A DNA stretch of 40,647 nt from Verrucomicrobiaceae bacterium. Its GTDB lineage: Bacteria; Verrucomicrobiota; Verrucomicrobiia; Verrucomicrobiales; V1-33. Under the pieces are notes generated by a model. That model was not told the origin of the DNA, made no database searches, and was given only the letters and a program-made list of their open reading frames with translations. Numbering within the stretch: the first letter of the stretch is position 1; every line of letters begins with the position of its first letter. Below are positions 30,444 to 38,257 of this stretch, one piece after another. The stretch lies in contig JAIXVE010000311.1 of the NCBI GenBank assembly GCA_027483175.1, positions 1 through 40,647 of the forward strand, in the 5' to 3' direction. The translations under genes and the position numbers were made by a program.

Positions 30444-32342
30444 ATGAAGACAAGACTCACCGTCACTCTCCTAGCCATCTGGCTGTCGCTTTCCGCGCAG
30501 GCCGTGGATTATCCGTACGAGCCTTACAACGAGGGGAAAATGGACCCTCAGAAGACAGGCTGGCCACTCACTGCTGAAGAACGCGCATGGGTTCTCAAAG
30601 CGGAGCATGATCGCCGCCCGGGCCGTGAATCGAGCAAGCATCTGCCGCCATTCTGGCCGGTGGTTCCGAGTGCCGGATTCTGGGGCGGGACGTCATGGCT
30701 CGATACGCACGAGAAGCTCGTTGATTATGTGAGGGCGAATCCGGGTCCGTGCGATGTGCTGCTGGTGGGCGACAGCATCACCCAGCAATGGGGCAGCCCG
30801 CTCGACACGGGCGTGCTCAATGCCGCATGGCAGAAGCATTTCGCCAGCTACCGGACGATCAACCTCGGAATCGGTGGCGACAAGTCGCAGAATGTTCTGT
30901 GGCGTCTCGATCACGGCGGCGTGGAGGGATTGCAGCCGAAGGTGGTGGTCGTGATGATCGGCAATAACAACATGTTCTTCGTGCCGGAGACCGGTGTGGA
31001 GGCGGCTGCCAAGGGCGTGCAGATGTGTGTGACGAACCTCCGCGAAAGATTCCCCGACGCGGAAATCATCGCGGCGAAGATTCTTCCGTGCCATGCGCCG
31101 GGCGTCGATTTTTACGAGAACATCAGGAAGACGAATGCCGCAATCGAGACGCTCAAGCTCGGGAGCGACCCGAAGGTGCATGTGCTGGATCTATGGGGTG
31201 ATTTCACGAATGCCGATGGCAGCATCCGGAAGCCGCTCTTCGGATCGGACAGCATTCACCTCTCGCTTGATGGCTACGCCGTTTATGCCGCGCGATTGAA
31301 GCCGCTGCTCGATCAGTTTCTCGGCGGGAAAGGACTCGGGGGCAAAGTCAACCTACCCGCGAAGCGCACGAGCGCTGCTGCGCCGGTCCCGGCATCCGCG
31401 CCGGTGCCGACGGACACATCCGTTCCTGATGCTGTTAGCGATGCGGTGCTCAAGCCGACCGCAAGGACGGCCGATGGCAAAGCGCTCGTCTATCCCTATG
31501 CGCCGTACAACGAGGGCCGCATGGACCCTCAGCTTGTCGGATGGCCGTTGACGGCTGCCGAGACCGAGTGGGTCACGAAAGGCGAGTTTCTCCGGAAGCC
31601 CGGGCACGAGGTACAGAAGCATCTTCCTGACATGTGGTTTGTGACGCCCACCGCCGGTCACTGGCCCGCGAAGGACGGCAGTACGGGGAACGATTGGCTG
31701 AAGCATCACGGCACGTGCATCGCGAAGGTGAAGGCCGCTGGCGGCGTCGACATTGCGCTGATCGGAGACAGCATCACGCAGGGCTGGGGTGGAGGATGGG
31801 ACGGAGCGCCGTTCAATCCCGCATGGCAGAAGCACTTTGGCGAGCAGCAGACCGTGAACCTCGGCATCGGCGGCGATCGCATGGAGCACATCCTCTGGCG
31901 GCTCGACCACGGGGCGCTTGATGGCGCCTCACCGAAGGTCATCGTGCTGATGATCGGTGTCAACAATGCCAACGGAGTGCAGGCCAACGGCGTTCCCGTG
32001 GCAGCTGCCGCCCATGGCATCAAACTCTGCATCGAGAACCTCCGGCTCCGCTGCCCGCAGTCGAAGATCGTGCTCGTGAAGATCCTTCCCGCATTCGATC
32101 CAGGAAAGGACGTCGGCAGACAAGTCGTCCGGATCAACGGGTTGATCGATGCGCTGAAGGTTGACGCCGATCCCAATGTCCGAGTTCTGGACCTCTGGAA
32201 GGACTTTACGAATCCCGAAGGGACGCTGAAGACCGAGCTGTATGCGGACAAGCACCTGCATCTCGGACCGGAAGGCTACGCGGTGTACGCGTCGCGTTTG
32301 AAGGAGGTATTGCAGCCGCTGCTGGAGAAGGCAGGCCGGTGA
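30444..32342 (+). CDS. exported protein with two tandem SGNH/GDSL hydrolase domains
   Basis: The protein has 632 residues with a signal peptide (MKTRLTVTLLAIWLSLSAQA). Two homologous halves each start with a (Y/A)PYNEG(K/R)MDPQ(K/L)xGWPLTA segment. A GDS nucleophile block (Ser111 and Ser443), NLGIGGD, an Asn-containing MIG(N/V)NN block and a C-terminal Asp/His block ending in GYAVYA follow. They resemble the PAF-acetylhydrolase-like SGNH branch, which removes acetyl or acyl groups from sugars or lipids. In half one the last block is the normal Asp269-x-x-His272. In half two it is Asp602-x-x-x-His606, with another His at 604. A linker rich in Pro, Ala and Val joins the halves at about residues 305-350. 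It closes the first sigma/anti-sigma module. Confidence 0.88.
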   Translation: MKTRLTVTLLAIWLSLSAQAVDYPYEPYNEGKMDPQKTGWPLTAEERAWVLKAEHDRRPGRESSKHLPPFWPVVPSAGFWGGTSWLDTHEKLVDYVRANPGPCDVLLVGDSITQQWGSPLDTGVLNAAWQKHFASYRTINLGIGGDKSQNVLWRLDHGGVEGLQPKVVVVMIGNNNMFFVPETGVEAAAKGVQMCVTNLRERFPDAEIIAAKILPCHAPGVDFYENIRKTNAAIETLKLGSDPKVHVLDLWGDFTNADGSIRKPLFGSDSIHLSLDGYAVYAARLKPLLDQFLGGKGLGGKVNLPAKRTSAAAPVPASAPVPTDTSVPDAVSDAVLKPTARTADGKALVYPYAPYNEGRMDPQLVGWPLTAAETEWVTKGEFLRKPGHEVQKHLPDMWFVTPTAGHWPAKDGSTGNDWLKHHGTCIAKVKAAGGVDIALIGDSITQGWGGGWDGAPFNPAWQKHFGEQQTVNLGIGGDRMEHILWRLDHGALDGASPKVIVLMIGVNNANGVQANGVPVAAAAHGIKLCIENLRLRCPQSKIVLVKILPAFDPGKDVGRQVVRINGLIDALKVDADPNVRVLDLWKDFTNPEGTLKTELYADKHLHLGPEGYAVYASRLKEVLQPLLEKAGR

Positions 32343-32346
32343 TGGC

Positions 32347-32381
32347 TGTGGGGGGGCGGAAATTTTCGCGGAAACGGCGTC
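32347..32381 (+). promoter_or_regulatory. putative ECF-type promoter of sigma-factor gene 2
   Basis: This element aligns without gaps to 28817-28851 (25 of 35 positions identical). It shows GGAAATTTT from 32358, then CGCGGA, and CGTC at 32378-32381. The 16 bases between GGAA and CGTC fit the usual ECF -35/-10 spacing. It begins 67 bases before the start codon, against 68 for the first sigma gene. Confidence 0.58.
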
Positions 32382-32413
32382 ATATCCGGGCTGGTCCGGC
32401 TTAAGCATGGTTG

Positions 32414-32944
32414 ATGTCCGATGTTCCGAAGGTTCCGATCGAATTTGTGCAGCGGCTGACCGCGGCACAGAGCGCGCTGTATGCGTTCATCTGCGGGCTC
32501 ATGGGTGGACTGGAGCAGGCCGCGGACGTGCTTCAGGAAACCAACCTAGTGCTGTGGAATCGCGCGGGCGAATACGACCCGGAGCGTCCGTTCATGCCGT
32601 GGGCCTATACGCTAGCCCGGTGGCAGGTGATGGCGTGGCGTAAGACGCAGCAGCGTTCCCGTCTGGTGTTAGATGACGACCTTGTCGCGAAGGTAGCGAC
32701 AGAAATGGAATCCGGGGCGGGCGCGGCCGAAGCGGAATTGCGCGCGCTCGAGCGCTGCCTCGCCGCCTTGCCGGGAAGGCAGCGGGAATTGATCGCGGCG
32801 CGCTATGAACGAGGCGAGACGGTTCGCGCCATGGCCTCACGGCTGGGCCAGCCGGAGAATGCGCTCGCGGCGGTGTTCTACCGCATCCGGCGCGCGCTGC
32901 ACCATTGTATCACGACTAGCATGGCGACGGAGGAAACCGCATGA
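32414..32944 (+). CDS. ECF-like sigma-70 factor, Rhodopirellula/Verrucomicrobium type (module 2)
   Basis: The protein has 176 residues. ATG 32414 follows an in-frame TTG, exactly as in the first sigma gene. Region 2 is LYAFICGLMGGLEQAADVLQ and AGEYDPERPFMPWAYTLARW; region 4 is LAALPGRQRELIAARYERG followed by RAMASRLGQPENALAAVFYRIRRALHHC. It is clearly a paralogue of the module-1 factor. The stop overlaps the anti-sigma start by four bases (ATGA), so the two are made in a fixed ratio. It is transcribed from an element resembling the first module's promoter, so cross-regulation between the two modules is possible. Confidence 0.92.
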   Translation: MSDVPKVPIEFVQRLTAAQSALYAFICGLMGGLEQAADVLQETNLVLWNRAGEYDPERPFMPWAYTLARWQVMAWRKTQQRSRLVLDDDLVAKVATEMESGAGAAEAELRALERCLAALPGRQRELIAARYERGETVRAMASRLGQPENALAAVFYRIRRALHHCITTSMATEETA

Positions 32945-33828
32945 GTGAGCAGATACCGGAGCTGGAGGCCCTGATCGATGGCGGCTTCGATGGGGATGCG
33001 GCCGCGGCATCCCGGCTGCGTGAGCGATTGCGCGACGACCCTGCGGCGATTGCCGAGTACGCGGCGCAGATGCGAATGCACGCATTGCTCACATGGAAAC
33101 ACGGCGGCGCGTCGGTCAAACCCGTGCGCCCGGCGGTGGCGGCGCGGCGCTGGATGGGAATTGCCGCGGCGGCGGCGGCGATCATCGGCCTTTTTGTAGT
33201 CATGATGCCCCGGTCTGCTCCGGCGGCGGCTGCCGCAGCGCTTGACCGCATGCTCGCAGTGGCCCGACGCGGCGGCGACCGGACGTATGTGTTTTCGGTC
33301 CTAGCGGGTTCGCGCGGCATCGTGGTGAAGGGTGGCTTAGTGTCATTTGTCGATGGAGCCAGGCTGCATCTGGGTCCTCGGGGCGAGTTTTTGTATGACA
33401 GTCCGCTGTCCGATGGCACGCGGCGGCTGACTGGGTCGGATGGGCGGAGTTCGTGGGAACAATGGGGAGATGGCGCGGCTCGAGTCAGCAGCGATCCGGG
33501 TTATTTCCGACATCACATTCCTGGCGAGCGGGAACACTTCACGCTGCTGGATCCTGCGGCGGGTCTAGCGCTGCTGCGGGATGGTTATGAAGTGACCCTT
33601 GATGAATCCGGCGGCAGCATTCAGCGGCTGACCGCGGTGAAACGCCGCCGGGAGTTCCGGGGGCCGCGCGAGGCACGCGTTGCGTTCGAGAAAGATTCCG
33701 GAACGATTGTGGAGATGGAGTTTGATGGCTTGCCGCAGGCGCGCGGCGGGCCCTCCGCGGTCCGACTAACGCTTGAGTCGCGGGAGCCGCATCCACCCGG
33801 ATTCTTCAGCCCGGAACATCATCACTGA
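32941..33828 (+). CDS. membrane anti-sigma factor (module 2)
   Basis: The protein has 295 residues. The start overlaps the sigma stop (ATGA). Residues 1 to about 60 are the helical cytoplasmic anti-sigma domain (LEALIDGGFDGDAAAASRLRERL, then LLTWKHGG), alignable with the module-1 protein. A single membrane span lies at about residues 70-92 (MGIAAAAAAIIGLFVVMMP). The outer part has a beta-rich domain (from about TYVFSVLAGSRGIVVKGG) and ends with Pro and three His residues. There is no zinc-binding anti-sigma motif. How the signal releases the sigma factor is unknown. The sulfatase gene starts 53 bases downstream and may belong to the same transcript. Confidence 0.8.
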   Translation: MSEQIPELEALIDGGFDGDAAAASRLRERLRDDPAAIAEYAAQMRMHALLTWKHGGASVKPVRPAVAARRWMGIAAAAAAIIGLFVVMMPRSAPAAAAAALDRMLAVARRGGDRTYVFSVLAGSRGIVVKGGLVSFVDGARLHLGPRGEFLYDSPLSDGTRRLTGSDGRSSWEQWGDGAARVSSDPGYFRHHIPGEREHFTLLDPAAGLALLRDGYEVTLDESGGSIQRLTAVKRRREFRGPREARVAFEKDSGTIVEMEFDGLPQARGGPSAVRLTLESREPHPPGFFSPEHHH

Positions 33829-33881
33829 GACCGCGCCGCCGATCTTAACTGTTTCCCGTCAATCAACCCGTCATCACTGTC

Positions 33882-35201
33882 ATGCACCTGTTCCGAACTC
33901 TGATTCTGCTGATCGCCTGTAATGCCCTGCCCGTCCGGGCGGAAGCCGCAGCACCACTCAACGTTGTGACCATCGTGGCCGATGATGTCGGATGGGGCGA
34001 CATGGGGTTTCACGGCTCGAAGATCCGGACGCCCAGCCTTGATCGGTTGGCAGCGGAAGGCGTGCGGCTGGATCGGTTCTATGTGAATCCCATCTGCAGT
34101 CTGACGCGCGCGGCGTTGATGACGGGACAGTTCACGAGGCGCACGGGCGTCAACAACCGGAGCGGCCTGCCGCTGGCTTACCGCACGCTGCCGCAGGATT
34201 TCCACGAGGCTGGATGGCAGACGTGGATGTGCGGCAAGTGGCACCTTGGCGGCACTTCGGACAACGCCTTCACCGGCCGCGAGTATCACCCTGACAAACG
34301 CGGGTTCGATCACTTCTACGGGCTGCTCGGCGGGGCCGTTGATTATTACGAGCACATCAATCATCAGACCGGAGAACTGGATTGGTGGCGCGACGGAGCG
34401 CCGGCGAAGGACGAAGGTTACTCGACCGATCTGCTTGCGGATGAAGCCATCAAACGTCTCAGGGGCCGTGACCGGGACAAGCCCTTCCTGCTGCATCTCG
34501 CTTTCAATGCGGCGCACGGACCGCTGAACCTGCCGCCCGGGAAGTCGGCGTCGCGCGGCGCGGCGACGTACGCAGCGGTGGTCGAGTCGATGGACGCCGC
34601 GATCGGGCGTATAATGACGGCCCTTGCGGAAGAGAAGCTAGCGGAATCGACCGTGGTGCTCTTCTTCTGCGACAACGGGGCGCAGGAAGGACGGGGCGGC
34701 AGCAATGCGCCGCTCCGCGGGGCGAAGGGCGGGGCCTACGAGGGAGGAGTCCGTTCGGCGGCGGTGGTCCGAGGGCCCGGATTGAAGGCCGGGACCGTAT
34801 CGCAGCAATGGATGTTCGCAGGCGATGTCTGGCCGACTCTTGCGGCGGCTGCGGGAGTGACTCCGAAACCCGCAAAGCCTTTCGACGGCGTCAATGTCTG
34901 GGCCGCCCTGACAAAAAGCGAAGTCATGCCGCGTCCAGGATTTGAAGTCGGTGCTCGGGATCTCGCGTGGCTTTCGTCGCCATGGAAACTCGTCCAGCAG
35001 GCGGACGGCACCCGCGAACTGTATGACCTGACCAAAGACCCGAGCGAAACGAAGAATCTTGCCGCGGAGAAGCAGGACATTGTGGCGAAACTCGCGGCCG
35101 AATGGGAGAAGACCATGGCTGGGGTGAAGGTCAGAGGCGGCGGCGGTCCTGGCAGACCGGGACCGGGCGGGAAGGGGAAGAGGCCGAAGGGCAATCCCTG
35201 A
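33882..35201 (+). CDS. exported formylglycine-type sulfatase with altered CxPxR motif
   Basis: The protein has 439 residues with a signal peptide (MHLFRTLILLIACNALPVRA). Sulfatase hallmarks are VADDVGWGDMGFHG (metal-binding Asp pair near residues 34-35), the active-site segment NPICSLTRAALMTG with Cys72, CGKWHLGG, and FFCDNGA with a downstream Lys in APLRGAKGGAYEGG. The canonical modification motif is Cys-x-Pro-x-Arg; here the third position is Leu74 (C-S-L-T-R), which could affect formylglycine formation. The length is usual for bacterial arylsulfatase-like enzymes. The tail is rich in Gly, Pro and Lys. It probably removes sulfate esters from glycans outside the cytoplasm. It follows the second sigma/anti-sigma pair. 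Confidence 0.9.
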   Translation: MHLFRTLILLIACNALPVRAEAAAPLNVVTIVADDVGWGDMGFHGSKIRTPSLDRLAAEGVRLDRFYVNPICSLTRAALMTGQFTRRTGVNNRSGLPLAYRTLPQDFHEAGWQTWMCGKWHLGGTSDNAFTGREYHPDKRGFDHFYGLLGGAVDYYEHINHQTGELDWWRDGAPAKDEGYSTDLLADEAIKRLRGRDRDKPFLLHLAFNAAHGPLNLPPGKSASRGAATYAAVVESMDAAIGRIMTALAEEKLAESTVVLFFCDNGAQEGRGGSNAPLRGAKGGAYEGGVRSAAVVRGPGLKAGTVSQQWMFAGDVWPTLAAAAGVTPKPAKPFDGVNVWAALTKSEVMPRPGFEVGARDLAWLSSPWKLVQQADGTRELYDLTKDPSETKNLAAEKQDIVAKLAAEWEKTMAGVKVRGGGGPGRPGPGGKGKRPKGNP

Positions 35202-35204
35202 CCT

Positions 35205-35277
35205 CGGGCAGCGATTTCATTGCGGCTGAAACTCACCGCCGCCATTGAATTCAAGCGCAGCCGTTACACGCTGCCCG
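35205..35277 (+). repeat. nine-base inverted repeat in the sulfatase-DUF1553 gap
   Basis: CGGGCAGCG (35205-35213) and CGCTGCCCG (35269-35277) are perfectly complementary and enclose 55 bases, just after the sulfatase stop. A second small pairing, GCCAA with TTGGC, lies right behind it. It could be a structured 3' end of the sulfatase transcript or a leader for the next gene. There is no T-run of terminator type. Confidence 0.4.
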
Positions 35278-35329
35278 CCAAAGCATTTCCTTGGCAATGG
35301 TTCGGTGAATCCATTGCGTGTATCGCAGA

Positions 35330-38257
35330 ATGAATCCGTACCTTCCAGCCTTGCTCGCCTTTGCTGCCGTTTCGGTCGCGCCTGGTGCGGGCTTGTATCC
35401 GGACGAGGTCCTCAAGGACGGGCCGGTTGGGTATTATCGATTCGAAGCTGAGGAGACGGAAGGAAGGACGGTTTGCAATGCTGCTGACGCGGCGGTCCGA
35501 GGGGCCGACGGGGTGATTGGTCAGGGTGTGAGAATCGGGGCGGGCGGAGTTGTCGGGAAGGCGGCGTCGTTCGACGGGCATGGGGTCATGGAGATTCCGT
35601 CGGATCCCGCCTTCAATGCCGAGAACGTTTCGGTGGAGCTGTGGTTTCGGAGCACACAAGCGTTTGAGCGGCCCTACTGGCCTGGGAGTGCGTCGCTGGT
35701 TTCCAAGGTGACGCCTGGCAATGGTTCGGGCGACTGGTGCATTCTGGGCGGGAGTAAAGGCGGCGGGAGGAATGACGGGCAGATTCTGGCTGCGAGCGGT
35801 CCGAAAGGCGGAAACGATCACGTTCTCGAGTCGGCGACGGGCCTCAATGACGGGCAGTTTCATCATGTGGTCTGGACGCGCAGCGAGGATGGACAAAACC
35901 GGCTCTATGTGGATGGCATGCTCAAGGTTTCGCTGCGGGATGGCGGCGGGAAGATCGGCAATACGAGGGCCATCCAGATTGGCGGCGAGACAGTGGAGAC
36001 CGGGGGGAGTTTCTTTAAGGGAGAAATTGATGAGCTGGCCATCTATGCGGGCGTGCTTCCCGAGGATCGTGTGAAGGCGCATTTCGCTGCCGGCAAGGTT
36101 GATCCGCGCCTGCCGAAACCGGCAACCGCGGTAGTGGATTTTGTCAGGGACATCAAGCCGATCTTTCGGGACGCGTGCTTCAAGTGCCATGGTCCCGAAA
36201 AGGAGAAGGGTGGGCTTTCGCTCGTTGCTAAGGCCCGGGCCATGGAGGGGGGCGACACGGGCGCGGATATCCTTGCTGGAAACAGTGCGGCGAGCGCGCT
36301 GGTGCACCGAATTGCGGCGCTGGATGAGGATGCTGTTATGCCGCCAGAAGGCGAGCGGTTGAGCGCGACGCAGGTCGGGCTCGTTCGTGCGTGGATCGAT
36401 CAGGGCGCGGTCTGGCCTGCTGGTGCGGACGAGTTGGATCCGCGCCTTGCGAAAGTGGCGAGCCATTGGTCGTTCAAGCCGCTGAAGCGACCGCCGGTGC
36501 CGAAACGTGAGGATGCGTGGATCACCTCGCCAGTGGACGCCTTCGTTCTCGGGAAACTCGACGCCGCAAAGCTGAGTCCCGCTCCACCTGCGGACAAAGA
36601 GGCGCTGCTGCGGCGTGTCTCTTTTGACCTAGCCGGGCTGCCGCCGTCGCCGGAGGAGATCTCTGCGTTTGCCGCTGACACGAGCACGGATGCCTTTGCG
36701 ACGGTTGTGGATCGTCTGCTGGCGTCGACGGCGTATGGCGAGCGATGGGCGCGGCACTGGCTCGATGTCGTGCGTTATGCGGACTCCGGCGGTTATGAGA
36801 CGGACATTTTTTACGAGCAGGCTTGGCGCTTCCGGGATTACGTCATCCGGAGCTTCAACGTCGATAAGCCGTTTGACCGATTCCTGATGGAGCAGGTGGC
36901 GGGCGACGAAACTTGGCCCGGGCAGGCCGATATGCAGGACGCCGTGGCGGTGTGGACGCTGGGCGAATGGCAGAACGCGCTGGATGCCTTTCCTGACATG
37001 CTGGAGTACGTGCGGCGGACGGATCAGGTGAGCCTGCTCAGCGAGGCGGCGCTGGGACTCACGGTCGGTTGTGCGAACTGTCACAATCACAAGTTCGATC
37101 CGATTACGCAGCGCGATTATTTCGGGATGGAGGCGATCTTTGCGGCCAGTGAAACGTGGAACCGGAACACGGGTGAGAAGGCATGGGGCAAGGGTGAGCG
37201 GACGGCGTATCGGGCGGTGCGCCACGCGGAGAGACCTCTTGCGATTCATCTGCTGACGCGCGGTGAGTTGACCAAGCCGACGCGGCTCATTGCGCCCGCA
37301 CTGCCTGCGTTTCTGCCCGGGGGCGGTGCGCTGCCGGGCGGGTCGGGCGAAGCGAAACAGCGCCGAGCCTTGCTGGCGCGCTGGCTCGTATCGCCTGAGA
37401 ATCCCCTAACGGCGCGCGTCATCGCCAATCGGATCTGGCAGTGGCACTTCGGGCAGGCGATCGTGTCTACGCCGAACGATTTCGGCACACAGGGCGCACC
37501 ACCATCGCATCCGGAACTGCTCGACTGGCTCGCGTCCGAGTTGCGCGAGAATGGCTGGAGCATGAAGAGCCTGCATCGGCGGATTCTGCTGTCTTCCGCC
37601 TATCAGCAATCGGCGATTCGCGACCCGAGGGCCACCGAGGAGGATCCGCAGAATCGATGGCTGGCGGGGTTTCCCCGACGACGCCTTGAGGCAGAGGAAG
37701 TGTGGGATCACCTCCATGCGGCAGCCGGGACGCTTGATCTGAAGGGATTTGGACCGCCCTTTGTGCCCAAGCTTTCGCCTGAGGAACTGCAGGGAATGTA
37801 TGATCTCGAGAACAAGCCGGAACTGAAATGGCCTGTCACGCATGAGCAGGACCGCCGGGCGATTTACATTCTGAATCGCCGCTCGTTCCGGTTCCCTTTT
37901 TTTGAGGCGTTCGATCCGCCGAACACAGCGACAAGCTGTCCGGTCCGCCAGACGACCACGGTGCCCACACAAGCGCTCACGCTGTTGAACAACCGGATCG
38001 TCGGCGAACAGGCGCGAGCCATGGCGGGGCGGTTGACTCGCGAGGCGGGGAGCAGTGTGGTATCGTTTGTGAAGCGGGCGTGGCTGCTTGCCTACAGCCG
38101 CAATGCTAGCGAAAGCGAGTTGAAGCTCGCTGTACAGTTCATTAAGGAGGCAGAAGCCGCGCGCGCGAAGTCGGGAGCGACAGATGCTCACGCGGCTGCG
38201 CTGGTGGAGTTCTGCATAGGCATCATGAACACCACTGAATTCATCTACACCAACTGA
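35330..38257 (+). CDS. LamG - PSCyt1 - DUF1549 - DUF1553 exported cytochrome-like protein
   Basis: The protein has 975 residues. ATG 35330 starts a signal peptide (MNPYLPALLAFAAVSVAPGAG); a GTG at 35318 is also in frame. Residues about 20-245 are a LamG/concanavalin-like domain (YYRFEAEETEG, VSVELWFRS, LYVDGMLKVS). Next comes the Planctomycete cytochrome C domain with a CxxCH haem site at residues 283-287 (CFKCH). DUF1549 follows (HWSFKPLKRPPVP, RWARHWLDVVRYADSGGYE) with a second CxxCH at 581-585 (CANCHNHKFDP). The C-terminal DUF1553 has NPLTARVIANRIWQWHFG and LHRRILLSSAYQQS. The family is large in Planctomycetes and Verrucomicrobia, and its reaction is unknown; a redox role on carbohydrates is often suspected. 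Its stop overlaps the next start by one base. Confidence 0.93.
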   Translation: MNPYLPALLAFAAVSVAPGAGLYPDEVLKDGPVGYYRFEAEETEGRTVCNAADAAVRGADGVIGQGVRIGAGGVVGKAASFDGHGVMEIPSDPAFNAENVSVELWFRSTQAFERPYWPGSASLVSKVTPGNGSGDWCILGGSKGGGRNDGQILAASGPKGGNDHVLESATGLNDGQFHHVVWTRSEDGQNRLYVDGMLKVSLRDGGGKIGNTRAIQIGGETVETGGSFFKGEIDELAIYAGVLPEDRVKAHFAAGKVDPRLPKPATAVVDFVRDIKPIFRDACFKCHGPEKEKGGLSLVAKARAMEGGDTGADILAGNSAASALVHRIAALDEDAVMPPEGERLSATQVGLVRAWIDQGAVWPAGADELDPRLAKVASHWSFKPLKRPPVPKREDAWITSPVDAFVLGKLDAAKLSPAPPADKEALLRRVSFDLAGLPPSPEEISAFAADTSTDAFATVVDRLLASTAYGERWARHWLDVVRYADSGGYETDIFYEQAWRFRDYVIRSFNVDKPFDRFLMEQVAGDETWPGQADMQDAVAVWTLGEWQNALDAFPDMLEYVRRTDQVSLLSEAALGLTVGCANCHNHKFDPITQRDYFGMEAIFAASETWNRNTGEKAWGKGERTAYRAVRHAERPLAIHLLTRGELTKPTRLIAPALPAFLPGGGALPGGSGEAKQRRALLARWLVSPENPLTARVIANRIWQWHFGQAIVSTPNDFGTQGAPPSHPELLDWLASELRENGWSMKSLHRRILLSSAYQQSAIRDPRATEEDPQNRWLAGFPRRRLEAEEVWDHLHAAAGTLDLKGFGPPFVPKLSPEELQGMYDLENKPELKWPVTHEQDRRAIYILNRRSFRFPFFEAFDPPNTATSCPVRQTTTVPTQALTLLNNRIVGEQARAMAGRLTREAGSSVVSFVKRAWLLAYSRNASESELKLAVQFIKEAEAARAKSGATDAHAAALVEFCIGIMNTTEFIYTN

